Source: Pseudoflavonifractor sp902362925
GTDB lineage: Bacteria; Bacillota; Clostridia; Oscillospirales; Oscillospiraceae
Direction: 5' to 3' (one strand)
Length of the DNA: 64,000 nucleotides
Assembly: GCA_902362925.1 (NCBI GenBank)
Contig: CABIYL010000016.1
A program made the translations under genes and the position numbers. Positions 42,168-50,864 of this stretch are shown piece by piece; position 1 is the stretch's first letter; each line of letters starts with the position of its first letter. The notes beneath the pieces are model-generated. The model ran no database searches. It saw only the letters and a list, made by a program, of their open reading frames with translations, and was not told the DNA's origin.

Positions 42168-43682
42168 ATGGCAGATGAAAAAGTAAACGTGAGCCCGGAG
42201 GAAAGTAAAACCCCGGAAGCTCCGGCTCCGTCCGGGCCGGGCGATCCGCCCGCGCCGGAACACACCGAGGGGCCCGCTGTTCCTGGTGGGGCTCAGGCGG
42301 CCCCCGCTCATGCGGAGCCCTCCACGCCGGAGCAGTCTGTTATCCCTGGTATGGGTGAGGACGTTCCCGCGCCGTCCGGCAAGGTAATCAACCTTTCGGA
42401 CATCCAGGCCGCTGATAAGGGCGGCAAGGAGGCTTCTGCTCCCGCCCCGGACAAGAAAGCGCCGGAGGCGGATAAGCCGCCGAAGCGCCGGGGCCGCCCG
42501 CCGAAAGAGCAGACCGGGCCGACTGTGGAGAAAAAGGCGAAAGCGGCGGAGCCCCGCACAGGCCGCCCGTCTAAGGTTGACAAGGCGGCCCGTGAGGAGG
42601 CTCCGCCCTCTGTTCGGGACAAAGTGTCCAGAGGTAAGAAAGCCGACAAGGGCAAGGAAACGGGTTCCGGCGGTGCGCCTGCGTCTAAATCCGCTAAGAC
42701 GGTAAAGCCGGGCAAGACCGCTCCCGTCAAGGAGGCGGCAGTCCCGCCGCCGGAGATCAAACTACCAACCACGCCGGAGGTGCCGCCCCGCCCGGTGGAA
42801 GAGGGAAAAATCGTCTATTTGAAGATGTCGGAGCTCCATCCGTTCCACACGTTCCGGGAACACCCCTACAAGGTGCAGGACGATAAGGCGATGGACGATC
42901 TGGTGGGGACGATCAAGGAACACGGCATTATGACACCCGCCACTGTCCGCCCGGAAAAGGACGGCAAGGGCTATGAGATTATCGCGGGCCACCGCCGCCA
43001 TCACGGTGGTACACGGGCCGGGCTGGAGGAAATGCCCTGTATTGTCCGGGAGATGACTGACCTTGAAGCCGTCCGGGAAATGCGGAACAGCAATAAACAG
43101 CGCGGCGATCCGCTCCCCAGCGAGCTGGCAAAGCTCCTGGATTTGGAGGTGGAGGCCATCAAGCGGCAGGGGGCCCGCCCGAAAACAGAGAAAGAGGCCG
43201 AGGCCCTGGGTAAGCTCTCGGTGGAGATTGTGGGTAAGGATCACGACATGAACTATAAAAAGGTCATGCGGTATATCCGGCTCAACTCCCTGGTGCCGGA
43301 GCTTCTGGACAAGGTGGACACAAAGCAGATGGGCTTTATGCCTGCGGTGGAGATCTCGTATATCAGGCCGGAAAACCAGCGGCTGATTGCCGTTTCCATT
43401 GACGGGGAGCAGTCCTCCCCCTCGGTGGCCCAGGCGAAGCGGCTCCACGAGCTGGACAAGGAGGGCAAGCTCAACGGCGATGTGATTGACGGTATTTTGA
43501 GTGAAGAGAAAAAGGAGGATCGCGGTGTGATTATTTCGACTGCTGAACTGTCTAAGTATTTCGGCAAGGAGGTCACTCCTGCCAAAATGAAGGAGCAGAT
43601 TATGGCTCTGCTGGACGAGTGGAAAGAGAAACAGCCGCCCGAACTGGCGAAGCCGGACAAGAAAAAGGACTTGGAGAAGTAA
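42168..43682 (+). CDS. ParB/Spo0J-family partition protein of the ICE
   Basis: A 504-residue protein with ATG after AAAAAGGAGGTTAGCCA. The first 205 residues are disordered, rich in Pro/Ala/Lys with AT-hook-like GRP motifs (RRGRPPKEQ). The ParB core follows: LHPFHTFREHPYKVQDDKAM, IAGHRRHHGGTRAGLEEMPC (the CTP-binding GHRR box), MRNSNKQRGD, and the helix-turn-helix around DHDMNYKKVMRYIRLNSLVP. It would load on a centromere-like site; the CTGGACA palindromes nearby are candidates. A ParA gene is not in the window. Confidence 0.9.
   Translation: MADEKVNVSPEESKTPEAPAPSGPGDPPAPEHTEGPAVPGGAQAAPAHAEPSTPEQSVIPGMGEDVPAPSGKVINLSDIQAADKGGKEASAPAPDKKAPEADKPPKRRGRPPKEQTGPTVEKKAKAAEPRTGRPSKVDKAAREEAPPSVRDKVSRGKKADKGKETGSGGAPASKSAKTVKPGKTAPVKEAAVPPPEIKLPTTPEVPPRPVEEGKIVYLKMSELHPFHTFREHPYKVQDDKAMDDLVGTIKEHGIMTPATVRPEKDGKGYEIIAGHRRHHGGTRAGLEEMPCIVREMTDLEAVREMRNSNKQRGDPLPSELAKLLDLEVEAIKRQGARPKTEKEAEALGKLSVEIVGKDHDMNYKKVMRYIRLNSLVPELLDKVDTKQMGFMPAVEISYIRPENQRLIAVSIDGEQSSPSVAQAKRLHELDKEGKLNGDVIDGILSEEKKEDRGVIISTAELSKYFGKEVTPAKMKEQIMALLDEWKEKQPPELAKPDKKKDLEK
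42615..42631. repeat. CTGGACA-type palindrome, copy 1 (inside parB)
   Basis: CGGGACAAAGTGTCCAG followed by AGGT. One arm is degenerate; it lies within the coding part of the disordered region. Confidence 0.5.
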
Positions 43683-43696
43683 GCGGGCCCCGCTTC

Positions 43697-43713
43697 TGGA
43701 CACTTTGTCCAGA
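43697..43713. repeat. CTGGACA-type palindrome, copy 2
   Basis: CTGGACACTTTGTCCAG, 14 bp after the parB stop and followed by AGGT. 7-bp perfect arms. Confidence 0.7.
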
Positions 43714-43748
43714 GGTAAATGCCCCGCGCTTGGGATGGGCTCTGTGGT

Positions 43749-43891
43749 GATATATCCCCCGTCGCCGCCTATATTCCTGCACAGCCGGGAGTGGGCCGTC
43801 AAGGGTGCAACGCACCGCCGCTCGCGGCGGCTTGCCCTTGACGGTCTGCCCCGGCTGTGTTACTTCCAGCGGCGCGGCGGGGGTATATATC
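43749..43891. other. nested inverted-repeat structure before the antirestriction genes
   Basis: Four helices nest in order: GATATATCCCCCG with CGGGGGTATATATC (43749-43761/43878-43891), CACAGCCGGG with CCCGGCTGTG (43780-43789/43850-43859), CCGTCAAGGG with CCCTTGACGG (43796-43805/43835-43844), and CGCCG/CGGCG at the tip. A further hairpin follows at about 43900-43936. The fold could form in RNA or in single-stranded DNA. Its site, just ahead of ardA, fits a single-strand promoter or a structured RNA; no coding frame explains the pairing. Confidence 0.65.
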
Positions 43892-43977
43892 CTCCAGAGC
43901 CGCCCCCTTTCCCTGGATAGGGAAAGGGCGGGGGGATAGGGTCGAACTACCTATTATAAATATCGGAGGTGTTGAAG

Positions 43978-44319
43978 ATGAAACGATCCCTTGCTTATAT
44001 TACCGCCGCATGGCGCGGCGATCCTGCGGTGGACATGGAGCAGGCGGCGCATTACTGCCGTGTGGTTTACGATGCGGGCTATTCCCCCATCTGTCCCATG
44101 CTCTATCTGCCGCTGTTCCTCAATGACGCGGTGCCGGAGGAGCACAAGAACGGCATCGACATGGGCCGTGACCTGCTCCGGCGTTCCCGTGTGCTGGTGG
44201 TGTGCGGCCATACTGTCACCGAGTCCATGAAAAATGATATTGCCGTGGCCCAGCGCCTGGGGATCACCGCTACCACCCTTGAGGGCATCCTGACCGTCAA
44301 GGGCCAGGGCCGCCGCTGA
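43978..44319 (+). CDS. DUF7768-type protein
   Basis: A 113-residue protein with ATG after GGAGGTGTTGAAG. The sequence (RSLAYITAAWRGDPAVDMEQ, AGYSPICPMLYLPLFLNDAV, VLVVCGHTVTESMKNDIAVA) has the look of a small SLOG/TIR-like nucleotide-binding fold: strand, loop, then a conserved CG-H-T-SM. DUF7768 proteins accompany ardA in Clostridia ICEs; their job is unknown but the place suggests counter-defence. ardA starts one base after its stop. Confidence 0.75.
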   Translation: MKRSLAYITAAWRGDPAVDMEQAAHYCRVVYDAGYSPICPMLYLPLFLNDAVPEEHKNGIDMGRDLLRRSRVLVVCGHTVTESMKNDIAVAQRLGITATTLEGILTVKGQGRR

Positions 44320-44320
44320 T

Positions 44321-45034
44321 ATGGCGTCCCTGTTTGAAGCCTACATCACCAACCTGGGAAAATACAACGAGGGCGAGCTGGTCGGTGAAACCTTGAAATT
44401 CCCCACTACCACGGAGGAGGTGCAAGGACTTCTGAAACGCATCGGCGTGGACGGGGTGCGGTATGAGGAATTTTTCATCACCAGCTTTGACGGTGATGTG
44501 CTGGGGCTCTATGACTATCTCACGGAATATGAAAACCTGGACGAGCTCAACCATCTGGCCTGCCTGCTCTCCGAGCTGGATCAAGGCGACTTGGAAAAGT
44601 TTGAGGCGGTCATTGACAGCGGCGAACATACTTCCAGCGTGGCTGACCTGATCAATCTGGCGCAAAACCTGGATTGCTACGAGTTTTATCCCGGTGTGGA
44701 GGACGATGAAACCCTGGGGCGCATTTATGTGGAGGATATGGAGGCCATTGACATTCCCGATCACCTGCTCCCTTACTTCGATTATGAGGCATACGGGCGG
44801 GACGTGCGGATCAACGAGGACGGCCACTTTGCCCCCGGCGGCTATGTGCTGAATAATGGCGGCAAATTCATCGAGCACTACCACGGGATCGAGGACATCC
44901 CCGCCGAGCACAAGGTTTTCGCTTTCCCGCAGCTCACGGTGCGGGAACAGATGGCGGCCTACAAAGAAATTATTGACGGCTCCTCTCTGGAGGGCTATCG
45001 GAAGATTGCCAAAAAGGAGCATGAGGAGCGATAG
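44321..45034 (+). CDS. ardA: antirestriction protein ArdA
   Basis: A 237-residue acidic protein of the ArdA family, which mimics B-form DNA and blocks type I restriction enzymes when an element enters a new cell. Marks: LFEAYITNLGKYNEGELVGE at the start, DYLTEYENLDELNHLACLLS in the middle, DFDYEAYGRD-like (FDYEAYGRDVRINEDGHFAP), and GGYVLNNGGKFIEHYHG. The length is somewhat above the 165-residue plasmid type, as in Tn916 ArdA. It follows DUF7768 and may be expressed early in transfer. Confidence 0.92.
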   Translation: MASLFEAYITNLGKYNEGELVGETLKFPTTTEEVQGLLKRIGVDGVRYEEFFITSFDGDVLGLYDYLTEYENLDELNHLACLLSELDQGDLEKFEAVIDSGEHTSSVADLINLAQNLDCYEFYPGVEDDETLGRIYVEDMEAIDIPDHLLPYFDYEAYGRDVRINEDGHFAPGGYVLNNGGKFIEHYHGIEDIPAEHKVFAFPQLTVREQMAAYKEIIDGSSLEGYRKIAKKEHEER

Positions 45035-45042
45035 CGGCACTT

Positions 45043-45059
45043 CTGGACACTTTGTCCAG
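45043..45059. repeat. CTGGACA-type palindrome, copy 3
   Basis: CTGGACACTTTGTCCAG, 9 bp after the ardA stop, followed by AGGTGCTTTTTT. It could also act as a weak terminator. Confidence 0.7.
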
Positions 45060-45091
45060 AGGTGCTTTTTTCATGGAAAGGAGGGATACGG

Positions 45092-45568
45092 CTGATTGAT
45101 GAGGACGTTTCCAGACGTACCATAGCAGTTTCCATCAAGGCGACAAAGCTCACGGGCCGGGTGCTGGCTCAGGCGTGTCTGGCGGTGGGCCGGAAGATCA
45201 AGAAAGCTCACCGGGCCCGCCAGACGCCCCACGGCAGACAGACGGTGCGCCAGCTCATGGGCCACGGGGCCTCCACGAACAGCATCGAGGTGGAGTCCCC
45301 AAAGGACTTTGACCGGGTGGCCCGGAAATGGAATGTAGACTATGCCTTTTATAAAACCGGGCCGGACAAGTACCTGCTGTTTTTCAAAAGTGGGCAGGCC
45401 GATGCCATCACCGCTTGTTTTTCGGAATACTCCCGGCGCGTGATGAAGCGTTCCAAATCCCGGCGCGTCCCGATCCGGGAACAGCTCAAACGGGCCGCCG
45501 CTGAACTGGCCCGCCAGCCGTCCCACAAGAGAGAACGTGCAAGGGAGGCGGTGCATGAGGACAGATAG
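45092..45568 (+). CDS. PcfB-family (DUF3801) transfer protein
   Basis: About 158 residues. Homologues begin at IDEDVSRRTIAVSIKATKLT; here no ATG is present. GAAAGGAGGG at 45076-45085 would serve CTG 45092 or ATT 45095. Other parts: GRQTVRQLMGHGASTNSIEV, DFDRVARKWNVDYAFYKTGP. PcfB-type proteins accompany the coupling protein and help bring the relaxosome to it. The end overlaps virD4 by 14 bp. Confidence 0.8.
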   Translation: MIDEDVSRRTIAVSIKATKLTGRVLAQACLAVGRKIKKAHRARQTPHGRQTVRQLMGHGASTNSIEVESPKDFDRVARKWNVDYAFYKTGPDKYLLFFKSGQADAITACFSEYSRRVMKRSKSRRVPIREQLKRAAAELARQPSHKRERAREAVHEDR

Positions 45569-46544
45569 TATTAAGAAATATGTGATACCCAACATCCCGT
45601 ATCTGTTTATCCAGTGGGCCTGCCTAAAGCTGGGGACGGCCTACCGCCTGGCTCCCGGAGCGGACTTTGCTCACAAGCTGATGGGCCTGGGCCAGAGCAT
45701 CGGCCCGGCCTTTGCCGACTTTGCGCCGGGGCTCAATCCCCTTGACTGGCTCATCGGCATTGTGGGCGCGGTGGGCTTTCGCCTGCTGATCTACTTCAAA
45801 AGCAAGAACGCAAAGAAATTCAGGCGGGATGAAGAATACGGGTCGGCCCGCTGGGGGACGGAAAAAGACATCAAGCCCTTTGTCGATCCGAAGTTTGAGA
45901 ACAACGTCATTTTGACAAAGACGGAGTTTCTCACCATGAACACCCGGCCTAAAAACCCGGCCAACGCCCGCAACCTCAACGCCTGCATCATCGGCTCGTC
46001 CGGGTCGGGCAAAACCCGCTTCTGGCTCACTCCGCAGATTTTGCAGGCCAGCGCGGATAAAAACGGCGGATGCAGCTATGTGTGCGTCGATCCAAAAGGC
46101 GGGGTGCTCTCCCAGGTGGGGGCTTTCCTGCAACGCCGGGGATATAAGGTCAAGGTGTTCAACAGCATCGACTTTTCAAAATCCATGCACTACAATCCGC
46201 TGTCCTATATCCACAACGAGGCGGACATCCTCAAATTCGTGGACACCCTCATAGCGAATACAAAGGGCGAGGGCAAGGAGGGCGATCCGTTTTGGACGAA
46301 GGCGGAAACGCTCCTTTACTGTGCGTTGATTGCCTATATCATCTTTGAAGCCCCCGCCGAGGATCGGAACATCAATACCCTGGTGGACATGATTTCCGGC
46401 ATGGACGTGAAAGAGGATGACGAGTCCTATATGAACGCGGTGGACTATATGTTCAAGGGCCTGGAAAAGCGCAAGCCGGATTGCTTTGCCGTGAAACAGT
46501 ACAAAAAATACAAACTGGCCAGCGGAGCTGTATGCTCTAAGTGA
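45555..46544 (+). pseudogene. VirD4/TraG coupling protein, 5' part (interrupted)
   Basis: ATG after GGAGGCGGTGC. Two N-terminal membrane helices (PYLFIQWACLKLG, DWLIGIVGAVGFRLLIYF), then the ATPase domain with Walker A GSSGSGKTRF, and VDPKGGVLSQVGAFLQRRGY. The match ends at KYKLASG; the next codons come from the inserted element and stop at once (AVCSK). The 3' part lies at 62815-63697. Excision at the GG shared by both junctions would rejoin SG to KTAKSIL and restore the full gene of about 600 residues. Confidence 0.9.
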
Positions 46545-46592
46545 CTTCTTAATCATGGTTTTTGTCATGGTTAGTGAAGCAGTCACTTAGAG
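46535..46592 (+). promoter_or_regulatory. long inverted repeat at the left IME end
   Basis: CTCTAAGTGACT pairs with AGTCACTTAGAG, and inside it CATG pairs with CATG. It lies between the junction and the recombinase start and may bind the recombinase or control its transcript. Confidence 0.6.
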
Positions 46593-46617
46593 TATTTTCA
46601 TGTCAGGAGGTACAGCC

Positions 46618-48498
46618 ATGAGAAACGAGAAAATCACCCCTCTGTATGAGCGTTTGAGCCGCGATGATGAGTTACAGGGCGAGAGTAACTCCATAAGCCA
46701 TCAAAAGCAGATGTTAGAGGAGTTTGCCCGCCGGAATGGTCTGCCGAACCCCACCCACTTCACCGATGACGGCGTATCAGGAACCCGTTTTGACCGCCCC
46801 GGCTTTCTGGCGATGATGGAGGAAGTCGAGGCCGGACGGGTGGAGGCCATTGTTATCAAAGACATGAGCCGCCTGGGGCGTGACTATCTGAAAGTCGGTC
46901 AGGTCATGGAGATTTTGCGGCAGCGCGGTGTCCGGCTGATCGCCATCAATGACGGTGTAGACAGTCTGAAAGGCGATGATGATTTTACCCCTTTCCGCAA
47001 CATTATGAACGAGTTTTACGCCCGTGACACCAGCCGGAAAATCCGCTCCGTGTTCAAATCCAAAGGCATGAGCGGCAAGCACCTGACCGGCACCGTTATC
47101 TACGGCTACCTGTGGGACGAAAAGCGGGAACATTGGCTTGTGGACGAAGAAGCCGCCGAAGTGGTACGCCGTATCTTTTCCCTGACGATGGAGGGCTACG
47201 GCCCCTATCAAATCTCCAAGCTGCTGTCCGAGGCAAAGGTTGAAATCCCCGCTGTCCATCTGGCACGCTTTCACGAAGGAGTAAACAGGACGAAGCCGGT
47301 CAAAGACCCCTACGGCTGGGGATCATCCACCATTGTGAGCATCCTGAAAAAGCGGGAATACCTGGGCCACACCATCAATTTCAAAACCCGCAAGCACTTC
47401 AAGGACAAGAAAAGCCACTATGTTGACGAAAGCGAGTGGACGATTTTCGAGAATACCCATGAGGCCATTATCGACCAAGAAACCTTTGACAATGTGCAGC
47501 GTATCCGGGCAAATGTCAGGCGTTACCCGGACGGCTGGGGCGAGGCCCATCCCCTGACAGGCCTGATGTACTGCGCCGACTGCGGCGGCAAGATGTATGT
47601 CCATCGCGTCAATAATGGCAAGCGTGACCCACAGTTTACTTGCAGCCAGTACAGCAAAATACCATGCGGGACGCTTTGCGGCACACAGCACCGCATCCGG
47701 GCCGAGGCTGTCCTGACCTTGATAACCGATATGCTCCGGGCCATCGCGGAATATTCCAAGAATGACCGGGCCGAGTTTATCCACACCGTCCAGGAAACGC
47801 AGGCCGCCCAGCAGACCGCCGACATATCCAAGAAACGGAAACGGCTGGCCGCCGCCCAAAAGCGGGCTGGGGAACTGGAAAAGCTGATTTGCAAAATCTA
47901 TGAGGACAATGCCCTGGGCAAGCTGCCGGACGCCCGGTATGAGGCCCTGGACGCACAGTATGCCAAAGAGCAGGACGCTCTCAATGCGGAAATCACGGAA
48001 CTGGAAAAGGCCGTTACCGGCTATGAGCAGAGCCGGAAATCTGCGGAGAAGTTTATAGCCCTGATTGACAAGTATGAGAATTTCGACACGCTGACAAATA
48101 CCATGCTCAACGAGTTTGTAGAGAAAATTCTTGTCCATGAACGCGCCCGCAAAGGCAGCCAGGACACTACGCAGGAGGTTGAAATCTACTTCAATTTTGT
48201 GGGCCGGTATATCCCGCCCGCCTTGCAGCCGGTTCCCCTGACCCCGGAGGAACAGGAAGAACTGCGGAAGAAGGAGGAACGCAAGGACAGGCTTCACCAG
48301 AACTACTTGCGCCGCAAGGCTAATGGCAAGCAGAAGGAATGGGAAGAACGCTACAACGCCAAGCGCAAGGCCCAGGTGGAGGCGGCAAAGGCCGCGATCC
48401 GGGCCGAGGACATGGAAAAAGGCATTTTTATCCCTGCCGGTCAGCTACCCAGGCAGGAGCCGCGCAAGGCCACCTTACCGGCCAGTGCCGCAGTTTAA
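46618..48498 (+). CDS. large serine recombinase (TnpX/TndX-like)
   Basis: A 626-residue protein with ATG after CAGGAGGTACAGCC. Catalytic N-terminal domain: LYERLSRDDELQGESNSISH (active Ser in RLSRDD), FTDDGVSGTRFDRPGF, KDMSRLGRDYLKVG. Then the recombinase domain (KREYLGHTINFKTRKHFKDK), a zinc ribbon (LMYCADCGGKMYVHR ... CSQY), a coiled-coil (TADISKKRKRLAAAQKRAGE) and a DUF4368-type tail. It catalyses insertion and excision of the element. The intact frame and good start suggest that it is active. Confidence 0.94.
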   Translation: MRNEKITPLYERLSRDDELQGESNSISHQKQMLEEFARRNGLPNPTHFTDDGVSGTRFDRPGFLAMMEEVEAGRVEAIVIKDMSRLGRDYLKVGQVMEILRQRGVRLIAINDGVDSLKGDDDFTPFRNIMNEFYARDTSRKIRSVFKSKGMSGKHLTGTVIYGYLWDEKREHWLVDEEAAEVVRRIFSLTMEGYGPYQISKLLSEAKVEIPAVHLARFHEGVNRTKPVKDPYGWGSSTIVSILKKREYLGHTINFKTRKHFKDKKSHYVDESEWTIFENTHEAIIDQETFDNVQRIRANVRRYPDGWGEAHPLTGLMYCADCGGKMYVHRVNNGKRDPQFTCSQYSKIPCGTLCGTQHRIRAEAVLTLITDMLRAIAEYSKNDRAEFIHTVQETQAAQQTADISKKRKRLAAAQKRAGELEKLICKIYEDNALGKLPDARYEALDAQYAKEQDALNAEITELEKAVTGYEQSRKSAEKFIALIDKYENFDTLTNTMLNEFVEKILVHERARKGSQDTTQEVEIYFNFVGRYIPPALQPVPLTPEEQEELRKKEERKDRLHQNYLRRKANGKQKEWEERYNAKRKAQVEAAKAAIRAEDMEKGIFIPAGQLPRQEPRKATLPASAAV

Positions 48499-48524
48499 CC
48501 ATCACAGTGCAAAGGAGAATGAAC

Positions 48525-48878
48525 ATGAGCAAATTGACTTACACCCGCTGCGGAGATTACTACATCCCCGACCTTAAACTTTCCGAGCAGCCGGAAGCTC
48601 CAATCGGCAAGTATGGCCGTATGCGGCAACGCTACCTGAAGGAACACCGGCCCGGCCTTTACAGCAGCTTGATTTTGAGCGAAAAGCTGTACCCGCACCT
48701 GTTGGAGATTGACCGGGCGGCGCGTGAACGGATGGACGCCATGCTGCCCCGCATGATGGAGGCGGCAGGCGTCACCGAGGAACTGAAAGCCCGTGACCCC
48801 ATGCGCTGGGTGGGGCTGATGAACACGCTGAAGGTGCAGGCGGAGGAAACAGTTATTATAGAAATTATCATGGAGTGA
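48525..48878 (+). CDS. tnpV: TnpV-like transposon protein
   Basis: A 117-residue protein with ATG after CAAAGGAGAATGAAC, 26 bp after the recombinase. Family pattern: KLTYTRCGDYYIPDLKLSEQ, GKYGRMRQRYLKEHRPGLYS, and ARERMDAMLPRMMEAAGVTE. TnpV proteins come from Tn4451-type elements; their role is not known. A terminator closes the unit. Confidence 0.88.
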   Translation: MSKLTYTRCGDYYIPDLKLSEQPEAPIGKYGRMRQRYLKEHRPGLYSSLILSEKLYPHLLEIDRAARERMDAMLPRMMEAAGVTEELKARDPMRWVGLMNTLKVQAEETVIIEIIME

Positions 48879-48915
48879 TTAAGGGTGCGGGGAATATTCT
48901 CCGCACCCTTAATTA
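48878..48915 (+). terminator. terminator after tnpV
   Basis: TTAAGGGTGCGGGGA pairs with CTCCGCACCCTTAA around a 5-base loop. Confidence 0.8.
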
Positions 48916-48988
48916 AATCGTATTGCTTGTTGCTATCCCTGATATGAGATAAAATATTTTTAAGGAACTTGCTTTCCTGTGAGGTTTC

Positions 48989-48998
48989 TGTGACATTT
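48989..48998 (+). promoter_or_regulatory. TGTGACATTT box before the response regulator gene
   Basis: The same decamer as one arm of the palindrome at 50742-50771 and repeated as GTGACATTT at about 50801. It may be the binding site of the response regulator (autoregulation). Confidence 0.45.
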
Positions 48999-49033
48999 GG
49001 TTGATACTCTATAAAGAAAAAGGATGTGAACGC

Positions 49034-49717
49034 GTGAAAATATTAGTGGTTGAGGATGACCGCCTTTTGAATAATACCCTTTGCTATAACCTGTCTGCCG
49101 CAGGCTATGAAGTAGATGCTGCCCTGACAAAAATCGTTGCCGAACGGTTTTGCAGAAAACAAGAGTATGATTTGATTGTCCTTGACATCAATCTGCCGGA
49201 CGGCAATGGGTTTGATTTTTGCCGGGATATTAAGGAAAGCCACCCAGACACCGCTGTGATCTTCTTGACGGCAAACGATATGGAAAGCGATATGCTCAAA
49301 GGCTACGAGCTGGGGGCGGATGATTATGTGACTAAGCCTTTTCCCATGAGCGTATTTCAGAAAAAAGTGTCTGCATTGCTGGCTCGGATCAGAAAGCAAT
49401 CTGGCGGTGACTTTTACAATGACGGCAACCTGTTTATCAACTTTACGGAAATGACCGCAACGCTGGGCGGGGAAACCATCTCTTTTACCCCGATGGAATA
49501 CCGGCTTTTGAAAGTGCTGACGAAAAATCCGCAGATTGTTTTGACCCGGCAGGTGCTATTGGAAAAGCTGTGGGATATTGACGGGAATTTTGTGGATGAA
49601 CACGCGCTGACTTCCACAATCAGCCGGGTACGAAGCAAAATTGAAAATCCAGGCCATGCCTATATCAAAACCGTCTACGGCATGGGATATATGTGGATTG
49701 GGGGCGGTAACAAATGA
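49034..49717 (+). CDS. OmpR-family response regulator (BceR/VncR-like)
   Basis: A 227-residue protein; GTG start after AAAAGGATGTGAACGC. Receiver domain: VKILVVEDDRLLN, phospho-Asp in LIVLDINLPDGNGF, TAND, and Lys in VTKPF. The winged helix follows (FTPMEYRLLKVLTKNPQIVL, SRVRSKIENPGHAYIKTVYG). It overlaps the kinase gene by 4 bp. With the ABC genes downstream it forms a peptide-resistance type module and probably activates the ABC operon from the palindrome at 50742. Confidence 0.92.
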   Translation: MKILVVEDDRLLNNTLCYNLSAAGYEVDAALTKIVAERFCRKQEYDLIVLDINLPDGNGFDFCRDIKESHPDTAVIFLTANDMESDMLKGYELGADDYVTKPFPMSVFQKKVSALLARIRKQSGGDFYNDGNLFINFTEMTATLGGETISFTPMEYRLLKVLTKNPQIVLTRQVLLEKLWDIDGNFVDEHALTSTISRVRSKIENPGHAYIKTVYGMGYMWIGGGNK

Positions 49718-50745
49718 GGACGGAAAAACTCTCGGTCAATAAAGTGTGTATGGTCGTGTGTGCAGCTCTTTTCCTGCTTTCGTTCGCTATGCCATGTACC
49801 ATATACTTTTTAACAGGGAACGTATTGGCGCTATGCTGTGGATTACTTTATGCGATTTTCGTTGCCGGGTGTATGGCTGCTTTTCTGGCCTTTGTGCGTC
49901 GGAAATTAACGCTGTTTTCGGACGCTCTGTGCAAGCTGCTGGATGATATGATGTCATCAGATCAGGCCCCGCCGCAGTACACAGAGGAAGAAAACCTGTT
50001 TTATAAAATCCAGCACCGGCTTTCCCGGCTCTATGAAGTGCTGCGGGAAAGCAAAAGCAGTATTGCAAAGGAACGGGCCGACTTGCAGGAATTGATTTCG
50101 GACATCTCCCATCAGGTCAAAACGCCGATTGCAAACCTAAAAATGCTTGACGCCACTTTGTTGGAACAAACTGTAACGCCGGAAAAGCAGAGAGAATTTC
50201 TTCTGGCAATGGACAGCCAGTTAGACAAGCTGGATTTTCTCATGCAGGCAATGATTAAAACATCACGGCTGGAAGCCGGGGTGATTGCTTTGGAGCCGAA
50301 GCCGCAGACCATCTATGATACTCTCGCTGCGGCGCTGGGCGGTATTCTGCTGAACGCAGAGCAGAAAAAGATTGCGGTCACGGTGGATTGCCCGGAAACG
50401 GTAACTGCGGCCCATGATCGGAAATGGACAACCGAAGCCCTGTTCAACATTCTGGATAATGCGGTGAAGTACACGGCAGAGGGCGGGAAAATCCATGTAG
50501 CTGTGGTGTGCTGGGAAATGTATGTGAAGATTGATATTTCTGATACGGGCATTGGTATTCCAGAACAACATCAAGGGACGATTTTCAAGCGGTTCTACCG
50601 TGAGGACAGGGTACATGACGCCCCCGGCATTGGGATCGGCCTGTATCTTGCACGTGAGATTATCACCCGGCAAGGGGGCTTTATCCGCGTTGCCTCGGAA
50701 GTTGGCTCTGGCTCCACCTTTTCGGTGTTCCTGCCCCATTCTTGA
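49714..50745 (+). CDS. sensor histidine kinase
   Basis: A 343-residue kinase. Two N-terminal helices (VCMVVCAALFLLSFAMPCTI, ALCCGLLYAIFVAGCMAAFL) with almost no loop outside the membrane, as in intramembrane-sensing BceS-type kinases that get their signal from the ABC partner. H box SDISHQVKTPIANLKM, N box NILDNAVKYT, G boxes DTGIGIP and GIGIGLYLA. It would phosphorylate the response regulator encoded just before. Confidence 0.93.
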   Translation: MRTEKLSVNKVCMVVCAALFLLSFAMPCTIYFLTGNVLALCCGLLYAIFVAGCMAAFLAFVRRKLTLFSDALCKLLDDMMSSDQAPPQYTEEENLFYKIQHRLSRLYEVLRESKSSIAKERADLQELISDISHQVKTPIANLKMLDATLLEQTVTPEKQREFLLAMDSQLDKLDFLMQAMIKTSRLEAGVIALEPKPQTIYDTLAAALGGILLNAEQKKIAVTVDCPETVTAAHDRKWTTEALFNILDNAVKYTAEGGKIHVAVVCWEMYVKIDISDTGIGIPEQHQGTIFKRFYREDRVHDAPGIGIGLYLAREIITRQGGFIRVASEVGSGSTFSVFLPHS

Positions 50746-50771
50746 AATGTCACAGGATTGTGACATTTCAA
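50742..50771. promoter_or_regulatory. perfect palindrome before the ABC operon
   Basis: TTGAAATGTCACA, 4 bases, TGTGACATTTCAA: 13-bp arms. A further GTGACATTT lies 30 bp on, before a TTTACAAT stretch. Likely the response regulator operator; it overlaps the kinase stop codon. Confidence 0.65.
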
Positions 50772-50864
50772 GGCGTTTTAAGGGAAAATTTAAGAACCGT
50801 CGTGACATTTCTGCGAGGTTTTCCCTTTACAATGGAACCATCAAAAAGAAAGGTGGTAGAACTT

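Noticed and set aside
43697..43713. Canonical parS (TGTTCCACGTGAAACA)
   Set aside because: The palindrome is unrelated to the chromosomal parS consensus; only an ICE-specific site remains possible.
42762..43802. A 346-codon minus-strand frame opposite parB
   Set aside because: It is antisense to a clear ParB domain; composition is Leu/His/Arg-rich filler.
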